Assembly (NCBI GenBank): GCA_038198445.1
Contig: JBBPZZ010000049.1
Location: 1 to 30,952 of the forward strand
Reading direction: 5' to 3'
DNA from: JACDDK01 sp038198445
GTDB lineage: Bacteria; Actinomycetota; Rubrobacteria; Rubrobacterales; Rubrobacteraceae
DNA length: 30,952 bases
Positions within the stretch are counted from its first letter, which is position 1; each line of letters opens with the position of its first letter. Shown one piece after another: positions 1 through 9,151 of the stretch. The notes under the pieces are model-generated. The model was not told the origin of the DNA. It worked only from the letters and a program-made list of their open reading frames with translations, and did no database searches. The position numbers and the translations under genes were made by a program.

Positions 1-266
1 AACTCGGGGTCTTCGGCCATCTCGACGTGGGCGTCGAAGATACCGGCCTCCTTCTCGCTGCCGCCCTCCCGCATCTCATCCGCGGTCGCGGAGAGCTTCC
101 TGGAGACGACCTCGACAGCCTCCTGGAAGCGCCCCATCTCCCCCTCGACCTCGCCCTCGGAGATCTTCTCCCGCTCGGGTTTCAACTCGCGGGGGACGTG
201 TACGAAAGCGGGTCCTACCGCGACCCCCTCGGAGGCCGCGACGCCCGTCAAGCGTGTGCCGGCCAT
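1..266 (-). CDS. ptsI: PTS enzyme I (phosphoenolpyruvate-protein phosphotransferase), N-terminal part only
   Basis: Enzyme I takes phosphate from phosphoenolpyruvate and passes it to HPr, the first cytoplasmic step of sugar uptake by the PTS. Only the first 88 codons are in the window; the gene runs off the left edge. The translation begins MAGTRLTGVAASEGVAVGPA, matching the family's N-terminal G-x-A-A-S-x-G-x-A-x-G-P motif, followed by a charged helical stretch (KPEREKISEGEVEGEM) typical of the HPr-binding region. The ATG at 266 lies 3 bp after the HPr stop codon, so the two are almost certainly co-transcribed and translationally coupled. The active-site histidine and the PEP-binding domain lie outside the window, so integrity cannot be judged. 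Confidence 0.9.
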   Translation of the reverse strand, partial: MAGTRLTGVAASEGVAVGPAFVHVPRELKPEREKISEGEVEGEMGRFQEAVEVVSRKLSATADEMREGGSEKEAGIFDAHVEMAEDPE

Positions 267-269
267 CGT

Positions 270-533
270 CTACTCCTCCTCTTCTTCGGAGAGGATGGCG
301 ACCAGCGCGTCCACCGCCGCCTCCTCATCTTCGCCCTCCGCCCGCACCAGCACCTGCTCGCCATGCTTGGCCCCGAGCGTCATCAGCTTGAGCGAGCTCT
401 TGGCGTTAGCCTCCTGTTCGCCCTTGATGACTACGATGTCCGAAGAGTAGCTTTTGGCCTCCTTGACGAACTTGGCCGCGGGCCTGGCGTGCAATCCGGC
501 CTCCGGGACGATCGTCGCTTCTTTCTCCACCAT
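270..533 (-). CDS. ptsH: Phosphocarrier protein HPr
   Basis: HPr is the small cytoplasmic carrier that relays phosphate from enzyme I to the EIIA domains. The 87-residue length is normal. The active-site His15 is in the motif GLHARPAAKFV (residues 13-23), and Ser46 sits in AKSSLKLMTLG at the position used by HPr kinase in Firmicutes. The C-terminus is unusually acidic, ending in a run of five glutamates. A GGGGAG ribosome binding site precedes the ATG. It lies in one minus-strand operon with the mannitol PTS genes, between the FGGY kinase and ptsI, so the general PTS proteins here appear dedicated to, or co-expressed with, this one transporter. Confidence 0.95.
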   Translation of the reverse strand: MVEKEATIVPEAGLHARPAAKFVKEAKSYSSDIVVIKGEQEANAKSSLKLMTLGAKHGEQVLVRAEGEDEEAAVDALVAILSEEEEE

Positions 534-603
534 ATTGTCGCTCCCCTTTCCTTTGCGTTTGGCATCGTTTGATATTTTGATATGGGCGTCTAGCGTGTTC
601 CCT

Positions 604-2118
604 CTACGGCGCCTCCTCCAGGTCCATGTCGCCTCTCATCTGGATGTCGGCGAGGGCGTGGGCCATCGGACGGGTGGCGGGATAGAGATCTCTGTAGATG
701 GCGTAGAGTTCGTCGTAGATCTCGCGGTTCTCCTCGTTGGGTTCGACGGTGTCGGAGACCGAGGCCCAACTGACGTCGCGGTCCAGCAGGCCGCAGGCGA
801 TACCGGCCAGCATGGCGTCGCCGTAGGGGGCGCCGATGTTCCGCTCCGGGAGCCGCTGGCTTATGCCGGTGATGTCGGAGATGATCTGGGTCCACAGCCC
901 GCCTTTGGTCCCGCCGCCGACGGCGATTACGCGCTCGCCCTCGCCGCCCGCCTCGTTGACGACCTCCAGCAGGTGCCGCGCCCCGAACGCGGTTGCTTCC
1001 AGCAGCGCCCGGTAGAGGTGGCCGCGCCCGTGGCCGAGGGTGAGGCCGCACATCACGCCGCGCGCGTCCGGGTCCAGGAGCGGCGTCCGTTCGCCGGCGA
1101 AGTACGGCAGAATGAGCAGGCCGTCCGAGCCGGGAGAGACTTCGGCGGCCTCTTCCGTAAGCTCCTCGAAGGGTTTGTCGCCGGAGATCTTCTTGAGCCA
1201 GGCCGTGAGCGAGCCGGAGGTAGCCATGCCGCTGGCGAGGTTGAAGGTGCCTTCGAAGAGGTGGGCGTTGCTCCAGAGGTTCTCGGCGGGCAGCGCCTCT
1301 TCGGCGACCACGATGATCGACATGGTGGAGCCGTAGATGATTATGGCGTCACCGGGATTCTTCACCCCGACGCCCAGGCTGTCGGCGAAGCTATCCGTGC
1401 TCCCGACGGCCACGGGGATGCCCTCGGGCAGTCCAGTCGCCTCGGCGCCTTCTTTAGTGATCTCGCCCGCCACGTCCGCCGACCAGCGAAGCTCGGGCAT
1501 CTCCAGTCCCGGCGCCACGTCTTCGCACCAGTCCTCGATCCAACGGTTCTCACCCGTGTGATACAGCGGTTCGCACATGCTGGCGGAGGCGTGATCCAGG
1601 ACGTAAGCGCCGGTGAGCCTGTGGGCCACGAACGTGTGCGCCATGAAGAAGTAGCGCGTCTTCTCGTAGACCTCGGGCTCGTTGTTCGCGAGCCAGGAGA
1701 TCTTCGGCCCAACCGATTGCGCGCTCAACGGGTTGCCGCACCTCTGGGTGATCTCCTCGTCCCCGTACTTCTCGGTGAGCTCCTCGACTTCCCTGGTGGC
1801 CCGTGTATCTATGCCGTAGAGGATGGCGGGCCTCAGGGGGTTACCGTCTCCGTCGGCGGCGAGGAAGCATGGCCCGATGCCGCTGACACACACGGCGGCC
1901 ACGGAAGCGCCGTCGGCTTTCTCAAGGAGTTCGGCGCAGACCTCCGTGAAGTCTTGCCACCACATCTCTTCCGCGTCGTGCTCGGCCCAACCGGGCTGGG
2001 GCAGCGAGAGCTCGTGCGGTCTCTCGGCCTCGCCGAGCACCTCCCCGTCCGTCGTGGTGAGCACGCCCGTGGTGCTGGACGTCCCTATATCCACCCCCAA
2101 CAACAACTCGCCGCTCAT
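604..2118 (-). CDS. FGGY-family carbohydrate kinase (xylulokinase-like)
   Basis: This is an ATP-dependent sugar kinase of the FGGY family, 504 residues, the usual family length. The N-terminal phosphate-binding motif DIGTSSTTGV starts at residue 10. The C-terminal ATPase fold carries VIAVGGGTKGGLW and the FGGY signature region follows. The substrate cannot be read from sequence; xylulose, gluconate or another pentulose or polyol product are all possible. It is in the mannitol PTS operon, 97 bp after the mtlD remnant and 70 bp before ptsH, which suggests polyol or pentitol catabolism (for example ribulose or xylulose made from a pentitol). The start has an AGGGAG ribosome binding site 4 nt upstream. 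I see no defects. Confidence 0.85.
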   Translation of the reverse strand: MSGELLLGVDIGTSSTTGVLTTTDGEVLGEAERPHELSLPQPGWAEHDAEEMWWQDFTEVCAELLEKADGASVAAVCVSGIGPCFLAADGDGNPLRPAILYGIDTRATREVEELTEKYGDEEITQRCGNPLSAQSVGPKISWLANNEPEVYEKTRYFFMAHTFVAHRLTGAYVLDHASASMCEPLYHTGENRWIEDWCEDVAPGLEMPELRWSADVAGEITKEGAEATGLPEGIPVAVGSTDSFADSLGVGVKNPGDAIIIYGSTMSIIVVAEEALPAENLWSNAHLFEGTFNLASGMATSGSLTAWLKKISGDKPFEELTEEAAEVSPGSDGLLILPYFAGERTPLLDPDARGVMCGLTLGHGRGHLYRALLEATAFGARHLLEVVNEAGGEGERVIAVGGGTKGGLWTQIISDITGISQRLPERNIGAPYGDAMLAGIACGLLDRDVSWASVSDTVEPNEENREIYDELYAIYRDLYPATRPMAHALADIQMRGDMDLEEAP

Positions 2119-2215
2119 GGCGCTCCCTTCCCCCGGTACTGGCGCGACGGCTTCCCCTGCCGCTAGGCCGTAAACCTCTTAACGATCCCCTACAGCGTAC
2201 TCTAACTCTATACTC

Positions 2216-3368
2216 TCAGATACCGTCCGTACGTTCCACAACGAGGTCCACGAGTGGGTGATCCTCGTCTATCCCGGCGTAGCGAGCCAGCGCCGAACGC
2301 TTACCCTCCGCGTTTATGGTCTCTTGCAGTTCCACGGCTTCCTCGTCTTGCGGGTAGTCGAAGGTCAGCACCGCCGCGATGACGGCGGCCAGGTTCCTCG
2401 GCGTGTGGCCCATCTCGAAGAGGCGCAGGGCCGGTGAGACGAACCGCTCGTCGTGGCCGAGCTTGCGGATCGGGGCGCGCGCCACCCGCGTCGTCTCGTC
2501 CGAGAGCCTGGGGTTCTCGAAGCGGGAGAGGACTTTTTACCGGTACTCCCGCATCTCTTCCGGGTCGAAACCGTACTCCCGCGCGAGCAGCAGGCTGGTC
2601 TCTTCCAGGGCCTTCGAGGCCGTGTCGCGTACGCTATCGTCTTCGAGGGCGGCGTGGATCGTGGACTCGCCGCGCGCGTATCCCAGGTACGCTATCGCGG
2701 AGTGGCCCGCGTTCACCGTGAGCAACTTCCTCTCGATGTAGGGCATCAGGTCCTCGACGTAGGTGACGCCCGCGATCTCCGGGCGCTCCCCCTTTATCTG
2801 AGAGGCGTCAACGACCCACTCGTAGAAAGGCTCTACCCGCACGTCCGCGTTCATGTTAGGCACCTCATCCCTGATACTCCGGCACGATACGGTCGACCGC
2901 CGCGTTCGGGAAACCGGAGATCTCCTCGACCGCCTCCGCGTTCTCGTCCGGCACGTTCTCCATCACGAAACCCTTTAGCGCCTGGCTGGCCCCAACCATG
3001 TTCTCGCAGGCGATCACGTTGACCGGCGCGCCCCCGAGCCGCGTCCGCTCCACGAGCCCTTTCGCGATGGCGGGGGCGATGATCTTGAGGACCGTCGGAC
3101 CGACGGCCGTGGTAATTAGGTCCGCCCCCGCCAGTTGCTCCGTCACCTCGTCCGCGTCGTGTTCGGAGTGTAGCGCGGTGACCCGGTCTACCAGGATATG
3201 TTCCTCATCCTCATCGGCCAGGATGACCTCGTAGCGTCCCTCGTTCTTCAGGGCGTCCACCATATCGTCCCGGACGTCCACGAAGGTAATGTCGTAGCCC
3301 GCCTCGTGCAGGAGTTGGCCGATAAAGCCGCGGCCGATGTTGCCGGCCCCGAAATGTACGGCGTGCAT
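2216..3368 (-). pseudogene. mtlD: Mannitol-1-phosphate 5-dehydrogenase, broken by a frameshift and a stop codon
   Basis: The intact enzyme oxidises mannitol 1-phosphate to fructose 6-phosphate with NAD. Three pieces together cover the whole family length (about 383 codons). The N-terminal piece starts MHAVHFGAGNIGRGFIGQLL (Rossmann GxGxxG-like motif) and ends at a TGA at 2865-2867 just after DRIVPEYQG. The reading frame then continues shifted by one base as DEVPNMNADVRVEPFYEWVVD, contains ERKLLTVNAGHSAIAYLGY, and meets an in-frame TAA at 2537-2539 after EEMREYR. Beyond it, in the same frame, KVLSRFENPRL and the C-terminal domain continue to 2216. The pieces align end to end with no missing segment. 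The start abuts the mtlF stop codon. Either a real double-lesion pseudogene or sequence error; as given it cannot make a full enzyme. Confidence 0.9.
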
Positions 3369-3803
3369 TCAGGTCACCTCGTCGAAGATCGCCAGCAGCT
3401 CTTCCTTCGTCTGCGCGTTCACGAGCCGCTCGACGTTCTCCTCCTCGGAGCAGACGATGGCGACTTTGGAGAGGATCTCCAGGTGATCGTCACCCTTGCC
3501 GGCGATCCCGATGACGATCTTCGCCACGTCTCCGTTGCCGTACTCCACTCCGTCGGGGACGGTGATAACCGAGAGACCGGAATTCTCCACCCACTTTTTA
3601 GAGGCTTCCGTGCCGTGCGGGATAGCCACGGCGTTGCCCATGTACGTTGAGACGGACTCCTCGCGCTCCAGCATCGAATCCACGTAGCGGTCGTCGACGT
3701 GACCGTTCTCCACGAGCAGTGCGCCCGCCCGGCGGATCGCCTCGTCCCGGCTGCCGAGGCTCGCCCCCAGCTCGACGGTATCCGGTGTCAGTATCTCGGA
3801 CAT
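3369..3803 (-). CDS. mtlF: PTS mannitol-type EIIA component
   Basis: This cytoplasmic EIIA protein accepts phosphate from HPr and passes it to the EIIB domain of MtlA. At 144 residues it matches stand-alone MtlF proteins. The phosphorylated histidine is His63 in NAVAIPHGTEASKKW, the mannitol/fructose EIIA active-site motif. I choose the ATG at 3803 because AAGGAG lies 7 nt upstream; the ATG two codons earlier is only 1 nt from that site. The gene starts 13 bp after mtlR ends, and its stop codon directly abuts the mtlD ATG. MtlF probably also phosphorylates the C-terminal regulatory domains of MtlR, as known for the Bacillus system. Confidence 0.93.
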   Translation of the reverse strand: MSEILTPDTVELGASLGSRDEAIRRAGALLVENGHVDDRYVDSMLEREESVSTYMGNAVAIPHGTEASKKWVENSGLSVITVPDGVEYGNGDVAKIVIGIAGKGDDHLEILSKVAIVCSEEENVERLVNAQTKEELLAIFDEVT

Positions 3804-3816
3804 ATCCATGCTCCTT

Positions 3817-5931
3817 TCATAAGAGTTTGTCGTGCAGGTAACGGGCAAAGATGTTCTGGAGCGCCGCGACGACCTGGGCCTCCGAGCCGTCCTCGAAAGT
3901 CGCGCGCTCCGTGGGTTGCTCGACCATGGCGACCGAAATTTCACTGATCGCTTCTAGGGCCACCGTGGAGATGTCGAGTGGCGCGACCATAAGCAGTGTC
4001 CGGCGCACACGCATCATCACGCCGTCCATGCCTTCTATATCCAGAGGCTCGTCGAAGTCGTGCAGGGAGAAGGCGGGCCGGACGACGTTGGGGTCTCGGG
4101 TGTGAAACAGGGCCAGAGCAGTCCCTGGAATCCCGATTCCGCCAAGCTCCATGCGCGAGATCAGGCTGTCCTCAAGACTTGCGGGGTCGGAAGCGAGTCC
4201 TCGCGCGGTGAGTGAGGCGCACATCCGGCGTACCGCCTCCCGGACGGAGCCTTTGGCCTCGTGACGATCCAGGAAGACATCGTCTATGAGCTCGGCTATA
4301 AGTTGTGTAGCCTCCGCCATCTGGCGCAGCTTCGCCTGTCCACCGCCGAAAACTTCAAGGGATTCCGAGACCGCCCGATTTGCGAGCTGGCCGCCGAGCC
4401 TCTTCTGCCTCAGGTGGTCCCGGATGCTGCCGATCTCCTCCTCGGAGAGCAGGGGCCGGACCTGCACGTATAAGTCTTCGGGTATATGTAGCGGGACCGT
4501 GGAGACCACGAGGTCGAACTTGTTCGCATCGAGCCTGTCGAGATCGAACAACGAGGCGTTGTGTACCTGGCGGATCTGGGGGAACGCCTTCTCCAGCCTG
4601 GAGGCGAGTATCCTGGAGGAGCTGATGCCGCTGGGACAGATGATCAGGACACTGTTCGGGAAGTTTCCCCGCCCGCGGTCGAGCGCCGCCCCGAAGTGCA
4701 TGGCGACGAACCCGATTTCCTCTTCGGGCACTTCGTCTTCGACGAACACTTTTTTCATCCCCCGGTCCACGAGGTCGAAGAGGGCCGGATAATCCTCCTT
4801 CATCTCGGAGAGCAGCGGGTTGGAGATCCTCATGTTCTCCCGCAGGCGGTGGATGGCCCTCTCTATGTGGGCGAGAAGCCCGGTGTACAGGGAACTATCA
4901 CCGGCCAGGGTCACGCCGGTCTGCTCGGAGACGAAGTGGATCAGGGCCTTTACCCGCGAGGCGATCTCCAGGTCTGAGCTCTCGAAGTAACGGTCGAGAT
5001 CACCATCCTGCCGGAGTTTCGTGCCGCGCAGGTGCTGGGTCAGGTAGGCGATTTCTTCCTCGGGCACATTGAGCCGAAAGTTCTGCTCTATGGCTCCGGC
5101 CAGATTCCGGGCGCTGGCGTACTCGGCCGTGTCGCGCAGCCTCGGTAAGACTTCGCTATCCATCTCGATCTCCCCGCCCCGCAAGAGGCATTCGACCATC
5201 AAGGCCACGTGGACACTCAGGTTTACGAAGGCGCTGTCAGCTATAGCATATGGAAGGTCTTTCACCGCTTCGCTGGTCAGGGTCCTCACCGTTTGTAAAC
5301 GTCCCTCATCGATCATCCCCATCAGGCTGCCGGTTAGGTGATCCACGTCTCCGGTGGGCTGCTCGCCGGGCTCTTCCTGGTCGGAGAGGAACGCGGCCTC
5401 GTCAAGGTCTTGCAAAACGAGCTGGCTCATCGCCCGGCGAAGGTCGTTCTCGGCCCCAACCACCTGTACGCCATAACCGCGTCTCCGAACTAGTGAGAGT
5501 CCAAAGCTCTCCAGCCAATCCTCCGCCTCGTCCAGGTCGCGGCCGACCATACCAACCGAGACCTTCGACCGGCTCGCCAGCGTCCGCAGCTTTATCGGCT
5601 CGTCCGAACCGAGCAGCATCCCGAGCAGAGAGGCCTGCCTCTCCTCCGGCGTGGGTGCCAGGGAACGCATCTCACGCAACTCTCCCAGGGTCCGCGTTCG
5701 CAGTGGCTCCGGGCCTTCGACCCTCATTCCCCACCCCGCCCGTCTTACGAGCGTGAGGTCGTGCGAGGTGAGGAACTTGGATGCTGATCGCAGGTCGCGG
5801 TGGACGGTCCTCGCGCTCACCCCGAGCCGGTCGGCGAGACCATCGGCGGTGAGTCCCTCGGGGTGGTGTAGCAGGGCTTCGATGAGCCGTATCTCACGGA
5901 GTGGAAGTACCATCTCGCCGAGCCCTGCCAT
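3817..5931 (-). CDS. mtlR: PRD-containing transcriptional activator of the mannitol operon
   Basis: A 704-residue DNA-binding activator controlled by PTS phosphorylation. In order I see an N-terminal winged helix (LTADGLADRLGVSARTVHRDLRSA, residues about 28-51), a second HTH region (about 110-160), two PRD domains with the expected histidines (VHVALMVECLL and LTQHLRG; LLAHIERAIHRLREN and FVAMHFGAALD), a GatB-like EIIB domain (IICPSGISSSRILASRL), and a C-terminal EIIA-like domain (LALFHTRDPNVVRPAF). This is the full MtlR architecture. The ATG at 5931 is 11 bp after the mtlA stop with a GGGGGTGA site directly upstream. Being inside the operon it regulates, it likely forms a feedback loop. In the EIIB-like domain the phosphorylatable Cys is present. 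Confidence 0.93.
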   Translation of the reverse strand: MAGLGEMVLPLREIRLIEALLHHPEGLTADGLADRLGVSARTVHRDLRSASKFLTSHDLTLVRRAGWGMRVEGPEPLRTRTLGELREMRSLAPTPEERQASLLGMLLGSDEPIKLRTLASRSKVSVGMVGRDLDEAEDWLESFGLSLVRRRGYGVQVVGAENDLRRAMSQLVLQDLDEAAFLSDQEEPGEQPTGDVDHLTGSLMGMIDEGRLQTVRTLTSEAVKDLPYAIADSAFVNLSVHVALMVECLLRGGEIEMDSEVLPRLRDTAEYASARNLAGAIEQNFRLNVPEEEIAYLTQHLRGTKLRQDGDLDRYFESSDLEIASRVKALIHFVSEQTGVTLAGDSSLYTGLLAHIERAIHRLRENMRISNPLLSEMKEDYPALFDLVDRGMKKVFVEDEVPEEEIGFVAMHFGAALDRGRGNFPNSVLIICPSGISSSRILASRLEKAFPQIRQVHNASLFDLDRLDANKFDLVVSTVPLHIPEDLYVQVRPLLSEEEIGSIRDHLRQKRLGGQLANRAVSESLEVFGGGQAKLRQMAEATQLIAELIDDVFLDRHEAKGSVREAVRRMCASLTARGLASDPASLEDSLISRMELGGIGIPGTALALFHTRDPNVVRPAFSLHDFDEPLDIEGMDGVMMRVRRTLLMVAPLDISTVALEAISEISVAMVEQPTERATFEDGSEAQVVAALQNIFARYLHDKLL

Positions 5932-5942
5932 TCACCCCCGCG

Positions 5943-7487
5943 CTATACGCGCGCCGTGGAGATTTCCTCTATCAACTCATCGTACTTCGGGCTGCCGAGG
6001 AAATTGTCGACCGAGACGTGCTGGGCTCCGGGCAGCTTCTGACGCGCCCGGTCGGTCAGGTCCTTGTGCGTGACGACGACGTCCGCATCGTCGGGTATCT
6101 GCGATATCGAGGCGTTCTTGACCTCTATGTCCGACAGCCCGGCTTTCTTGGCCTTGTTCTTGAGCAGTGACGCTCCCATCGCGCTGGAGCCCATCCCCGC
6201 GTCGCAGGCGAAGATGATCTTGTTGACCCGAGAGTAGTCGAAGGACTCTTCCTGTTCGTCGGAGGTCTCGTCGGCCGACTCCTCGGATGACCCGTTTTCA
6301 CCGTTTTTCGTGAGCGTTCCGGCGACGCTGCTCTTCTTGCCCTTCATGGCTTCCATCTGCCCGGTAGCCATCGCCAGGTGCTGCTCGTCTGACGCCTCGT
6401 CACCGGCGGAGGAGCTGCGGATTATCACGGAGGCCACGAGGAAAGACACGATAGTCGCGACCAAGACGTCCGCCAACACACCGAAGTAGTTGCCGCGCGG
6501 TATTAGCGCGAGGTAAGCGAAGATGCTGCCGGGCGCCGGGACGGAGACGAGGCCGGCGTTGAAGATCACGGCGGTGAAGAGGCCGCTTGCTCCACCGGCG
6601 ATGGCCGCGAGGACCAACAGCGGCTTCATCAGGACGTAGGGGAAGTAGATCTCGTGGATGCCGCCGAGGAACTGGATGACCGCCGCGCCCGGCGCCGAGC
6701 TCTTGGAGATGCCGCGTCCGAACACCGAGTACGCCAGCAGGATTCCGAACCCCGGACCAGGGTTGGTCTCAACCATGAAGAGGATCGACTTCCCCGCACT
6801 TCTCGCCTGCTCGATGGCGAGCGGAGCCAGGATGCCGTGGTTGATCGCATTGTTCAAGAACAGTATCTTTGCTGGTTCGACGAAGACGCTGACAAGAGGC
6901 AGGAGTCCGAGGCTTATAATGCCGTTGACGCCAGCGCCAAGCACGTTGCTCAGGGCGGTGACGGCGGGACCAGCGCCTAGCACGCCGATGATAGCGAGGA
7001 TGCCGCCCAGGATGCCGGCGGAGAAGTTGTTCACCAGCATCTCGAAGCCCGGACGGATCTTGTCCTCCACGAGCCCGTCGAACTTCATAATGAGGTATCC
7101 GCCGATTGGACCCATGATTAGCGCGCCGAGGAACATCGGCACGTCGGACCCGACTATAACGCCGATGGTGGCTATCGCACCGACCACGCCGCCCCTTGTG
7201 TCGTAGACCATCCGGCCGCCGGTGTAGCCGATCAAGAGCGGCAGCAGATAGAGGATCATGGGGTCCACCAGCTTCGCCAGCGTCTCGTTAGGGATCCAAC
7301 CATCCGGTATGAACAGGGCCGTGATCAAACCCCAGGCGATGAACGCGCCGATGTTCGGCATGACCATACCGCTTAGGAAGCTGCCAAACTTTTGAAGCTT
7401 TACCCTGAAACTCGCCCCTCCCGAGTCGGCTCCACCCGCCACACTAGATGTCTGTTGCGTAGTTGGTATATGTAGATTCGCTCTCAA
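5943..7487 (-). CDS. mtlA: PTS mannitol-specific EIICB permease
   Basis: This integral membrane protein imports and phosphorylates mannitol (or a related hexitol). The EIIC part (about residues 28-356) is hydrophobic with several membrane segments and holds NNAINHG (212-218) and the substrate-site motif GGIHEIYFPY (275-284). An acidic, Ser/Glu-rich linker (about 360-418) leads to the EIIB domain with phospho-Cys428 in FACDAGMGSSAMGAS. No EIIA domain is attached; it is encoded separately as mtlF. The start is uncertain: TTG at 7487 has no clear ribosome binding site, and a GTG nearer the conserved region is possible. The 81-bp gap to the upstream oxidoreductase gene on the same strand may hold the operon promoter, but I saw no convincing one. 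Confidence 0.93.
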   Translation of the reverse strand: MRANLHIPTTQQTSSVAGGADSGGASFRVKLQKFGSFLSGMVMPNIGAFIAWGLITALFIPDGWIPNETLAKLVDPMILYLLPLLIGYTGGRMVYDTRGGVVGAIATIGVIVGSDVPMFLGALIMGPIGGYLIMKFDGLVEDKIRPGFEMLVNNFSAGILGGILAIIGVLGAGPAVTALSNVLGAGVNGIISLGLLPLVSVFVEPAKILFLNNAINHGILAPLAIEQARSAGKSILFMVETNPGPGFGILLAYSVFGRGISKSSAPGAAVIQFLGGIHEIYFPYVLMKPLLVLAAIAGGASGLFTAVIFNAGLVSVPAPGSIFAYLALIPRGNYFGVLADVLVATIVSFLVASVIIRSSSAGDEASDEQHLAMATGQMEAMKGKKSSVAGTLTKNGENGSSEESADETSDEQEESFDYSRVNKIIFACDAGMGSSAMGASLLKNKAKKAGLSDIEVKNASISQIPDDADVVVTHKDLTDRARQKLPGAQHVSVDNFLGSPKYDELIEEISTARV

Positions 7488-7568
7488 AAAGAGGTCAGAG
7501 CCTATTCGGACCTAGTCCTCCGATTCTCCAACGTTACTGGTAGGTACGAGGACGATCCCACCCGTTTC

Positions 7569-8981
7569 CTAGGATGGTGCACCACTCTGAGCTGTGGGCC
7601 TAACGTTCTGGTTTAAGCGGAAGAGGTTCGTCGGATCGTACTTGTCCTTCAGGGCTGCCAGCTGCTCGTAGTGTGCGCCGTACGCCTCCTTAACCCGGTC
7701 TTCGCCCTCTTCTCCTAAGTTGTTGACGTAGACCCCTGTCTCGAAGAACGGTTGCATCGCCTCGAAGAACTCACGCGTCCACTGAATATTCTCTTCTGAG
7801 TCGGACGGATCGGACCACTGCGAGAGGATGAGGAAGTCGTAGTGCTCGTCCCGATGCGGGAAGGCCGTCGCTGCTGGGTCCACACGGCTGGCCGCTCCAT
7901 GCATCTGCTGGAGCCCTACACCGGAGATCGGGGAGGGCATTTCTGCCACGAATCGGAGCATGACCTCGATCGCTTCCTCGCTTAGGTGCTTCAGCCAGCT
8001 CGACTTCCAGTAATGCTGCCGACCTAACGGGAACCCCGTGTCGGGTGCGCTCTGGAGTGCTCGGTACGACATTGGCTGGATGTTGTCTTCTAATGGTGAG
8101 CCAAACGTGCGCAGAGGATGCAGCACCCGTTCTCCCGTCTCTATTGGCCCGCAGTAGCAGACGGCAACGCCAACCACGACGCTGCCATCCGGGGCGCGAC
8201 CCAACGAAGCTGCGGTGGACAGCTCATCGGGGCAGGTGCTCGCAAACTCGTGGTAGAAACGAAGAAAGTCGCGAGCCTCGGCCGCTGAATACCGAAGTCC
8301 GCCTCCCAGCATGGGACCAACAGGGTGAAGCTTGTACTCGAACAAGGTAACCACGCCGAAGTTGCCACCGCCACCCCTAATCCCCCAGAAGAGGTCCTCG
8401 TTCTCCTCGTCGCTGGCCGTTAGCAACCGACCATCAGCGGTCACCACGTCGGCCGAGAGCAGGTTGTCGCAGGCGAGGCCGTGTTTGCCGTTGAGCCAGC
8501 CGAGACCGCCTCCGAGGGTGAGACCGGCGATACCGGTCAATGAGACGACCCCGAGGGTAGTCGCCAGCCCGAACGCCTGCGTCTCGTGATCGAACTCGCC
8601 CAGCGTGAGGCCTGCTTGAGCTTGCGCGGTTTGACGCACCGGATCGACCCGGATACCTTTCATGGGCGACAGGTCGAGCATCACCCCGCCATCGCACACT
8701 GCCTTGCCCGCGACGTTGTGTCCACCGCCATGTACCGAAAGCAAGAGATCGTGCGTCCGGGCGAAGTTGACTCCCTGGATCACGTCTGATGTCCCTGCGC
8801 AGCGGACGATCATCGTTGGACGCTTGTCGATCATCCCGTTGAAGACGGCGCGAGTGGCATCGTAGCCGTCGTCTTCTGGGCGTATGAGTTTGCCGCGCAA
8901 GTTAGCCGCGAACTCCTGCACGACCGCTTCTTCGAGGGGCTTGCTCACGGGCATACCCCAATGGCCCTGCTCACCCACCAT
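7569..8981 (-). CDS. FAD-linked oxidoreductase of the berberine-bridge-enzyme family
   Basis: A 470-residue flavoprotein. The FAD-binding PCMH domain contains VHGGGHNVAGKAVCDGG, where the His of GGGH is the usual site of covalent attachment to FAD, and LTLGGGLGWLNGKHGLACDN. The segment that carries the second (cysteinyl) FAD link in bicovalent members reads GVVSLTGIAG and has no Cys, so only a single His link is expected. The C-terminal BBE motif is present as DPTNLFRLNQNVRP. Substrates in this family range from sugars to alkaloids and cannot be told here. The ATG at 8981 has an AAAGGA site upstream. It is followed by the mannitol operon on the same strand and preceded by an insertion sequence, so its own promoter region may have been altered by the insertion. 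Confidence 0.88.
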   Translation of the reverse strand: MVGEQGHWGMPVSKPLEEAVVQEFAANLRGKLIRPEDDGYDATRAVFNGMIDKRPTMIVRCAGTSDVIQGVNFARTHDLLLSVHGGGHNVAGKAVCDGGVMLDLSPMKGIRVDPVRQTAQAQAGLTLGEFDHETQAFGLATTLGVVSLTGIAGLTLGGGLGWLNGKHGLACDNLLSADVVTADGRLLTASDEENEDLFWGIRGGGGNFGVVTLFEYKLHPVGPMLGGGLRYSAAEARDFLRFYHEFASTCPDELSTAASLGRAPDGSVVVGVAVCYCGPIETGERVLHPLRTFGSPLEDNIQPMSYRALQSAPDTGFPLGRQHYWKSSWLKHLSEEAIEVMLRFVAEMPSPISGVGLQQMHGAASRVDPAATAFPHRDEHYDFLILSQWSDPSDSEENIQWTREFFEAMQPFFETGVYVNNLGEEGEDRVKEAYGAHYEQLAALKDKYDPTNLFRLNQNVRPTAQSGAPS

Positions 8982-9127
8982 AACCTATCGTCCTTTCCCC
9001 ACTTTGGTACAGCGTCCCATTATGCTACAGCGAGCATCACTGTGCATTCCCCCTAAGTCCCCTGAATCTGGAGACCACTACGGTATCCGTGTCAAAGGAT
9101 AAGGGGCGGTAAAAATAGGGCCATCCA

Positions 9128-9145
9128 CCTTTCCGTTGAAAGGAG
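9128..9145 (+). promoter_or_regulatory. Hairpin covering the transposase ribosome binding site
   Basis: CCTTTC at 9128-9133, loop CGTT, GAAAGG at 9138-9143 form a perfect 6-bp stem. The ribosome binding site AAAGGAG (9139-9145), 6 nt before the ATG at 9152, lies mostly within its 3' arm. If folded in mRNA it would limit transposase translation. Seen directly in the sequence; the function is inference from insertion sequences that use this device. Confidence 0.5.
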
Positions 9146-9151
9146 CATAAG

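Noticed and set aside
454..2166. Long plus-strand frame of 570 codons opposite the FGGY kinase
   Set aside because: It is a shadow in high-GC DNA; the opposite strand encodes an intact, recognisable FGGY kinase over the same bases.
2860..2875. Programmed +1 frameshift in mtlD (GGAG shortly before CAG GGA TGA, a little like prfB)
   Set aside because: There is no slippery codon, and a second lesion (TAA at 2537-2539) downstream would stop the product anyway.
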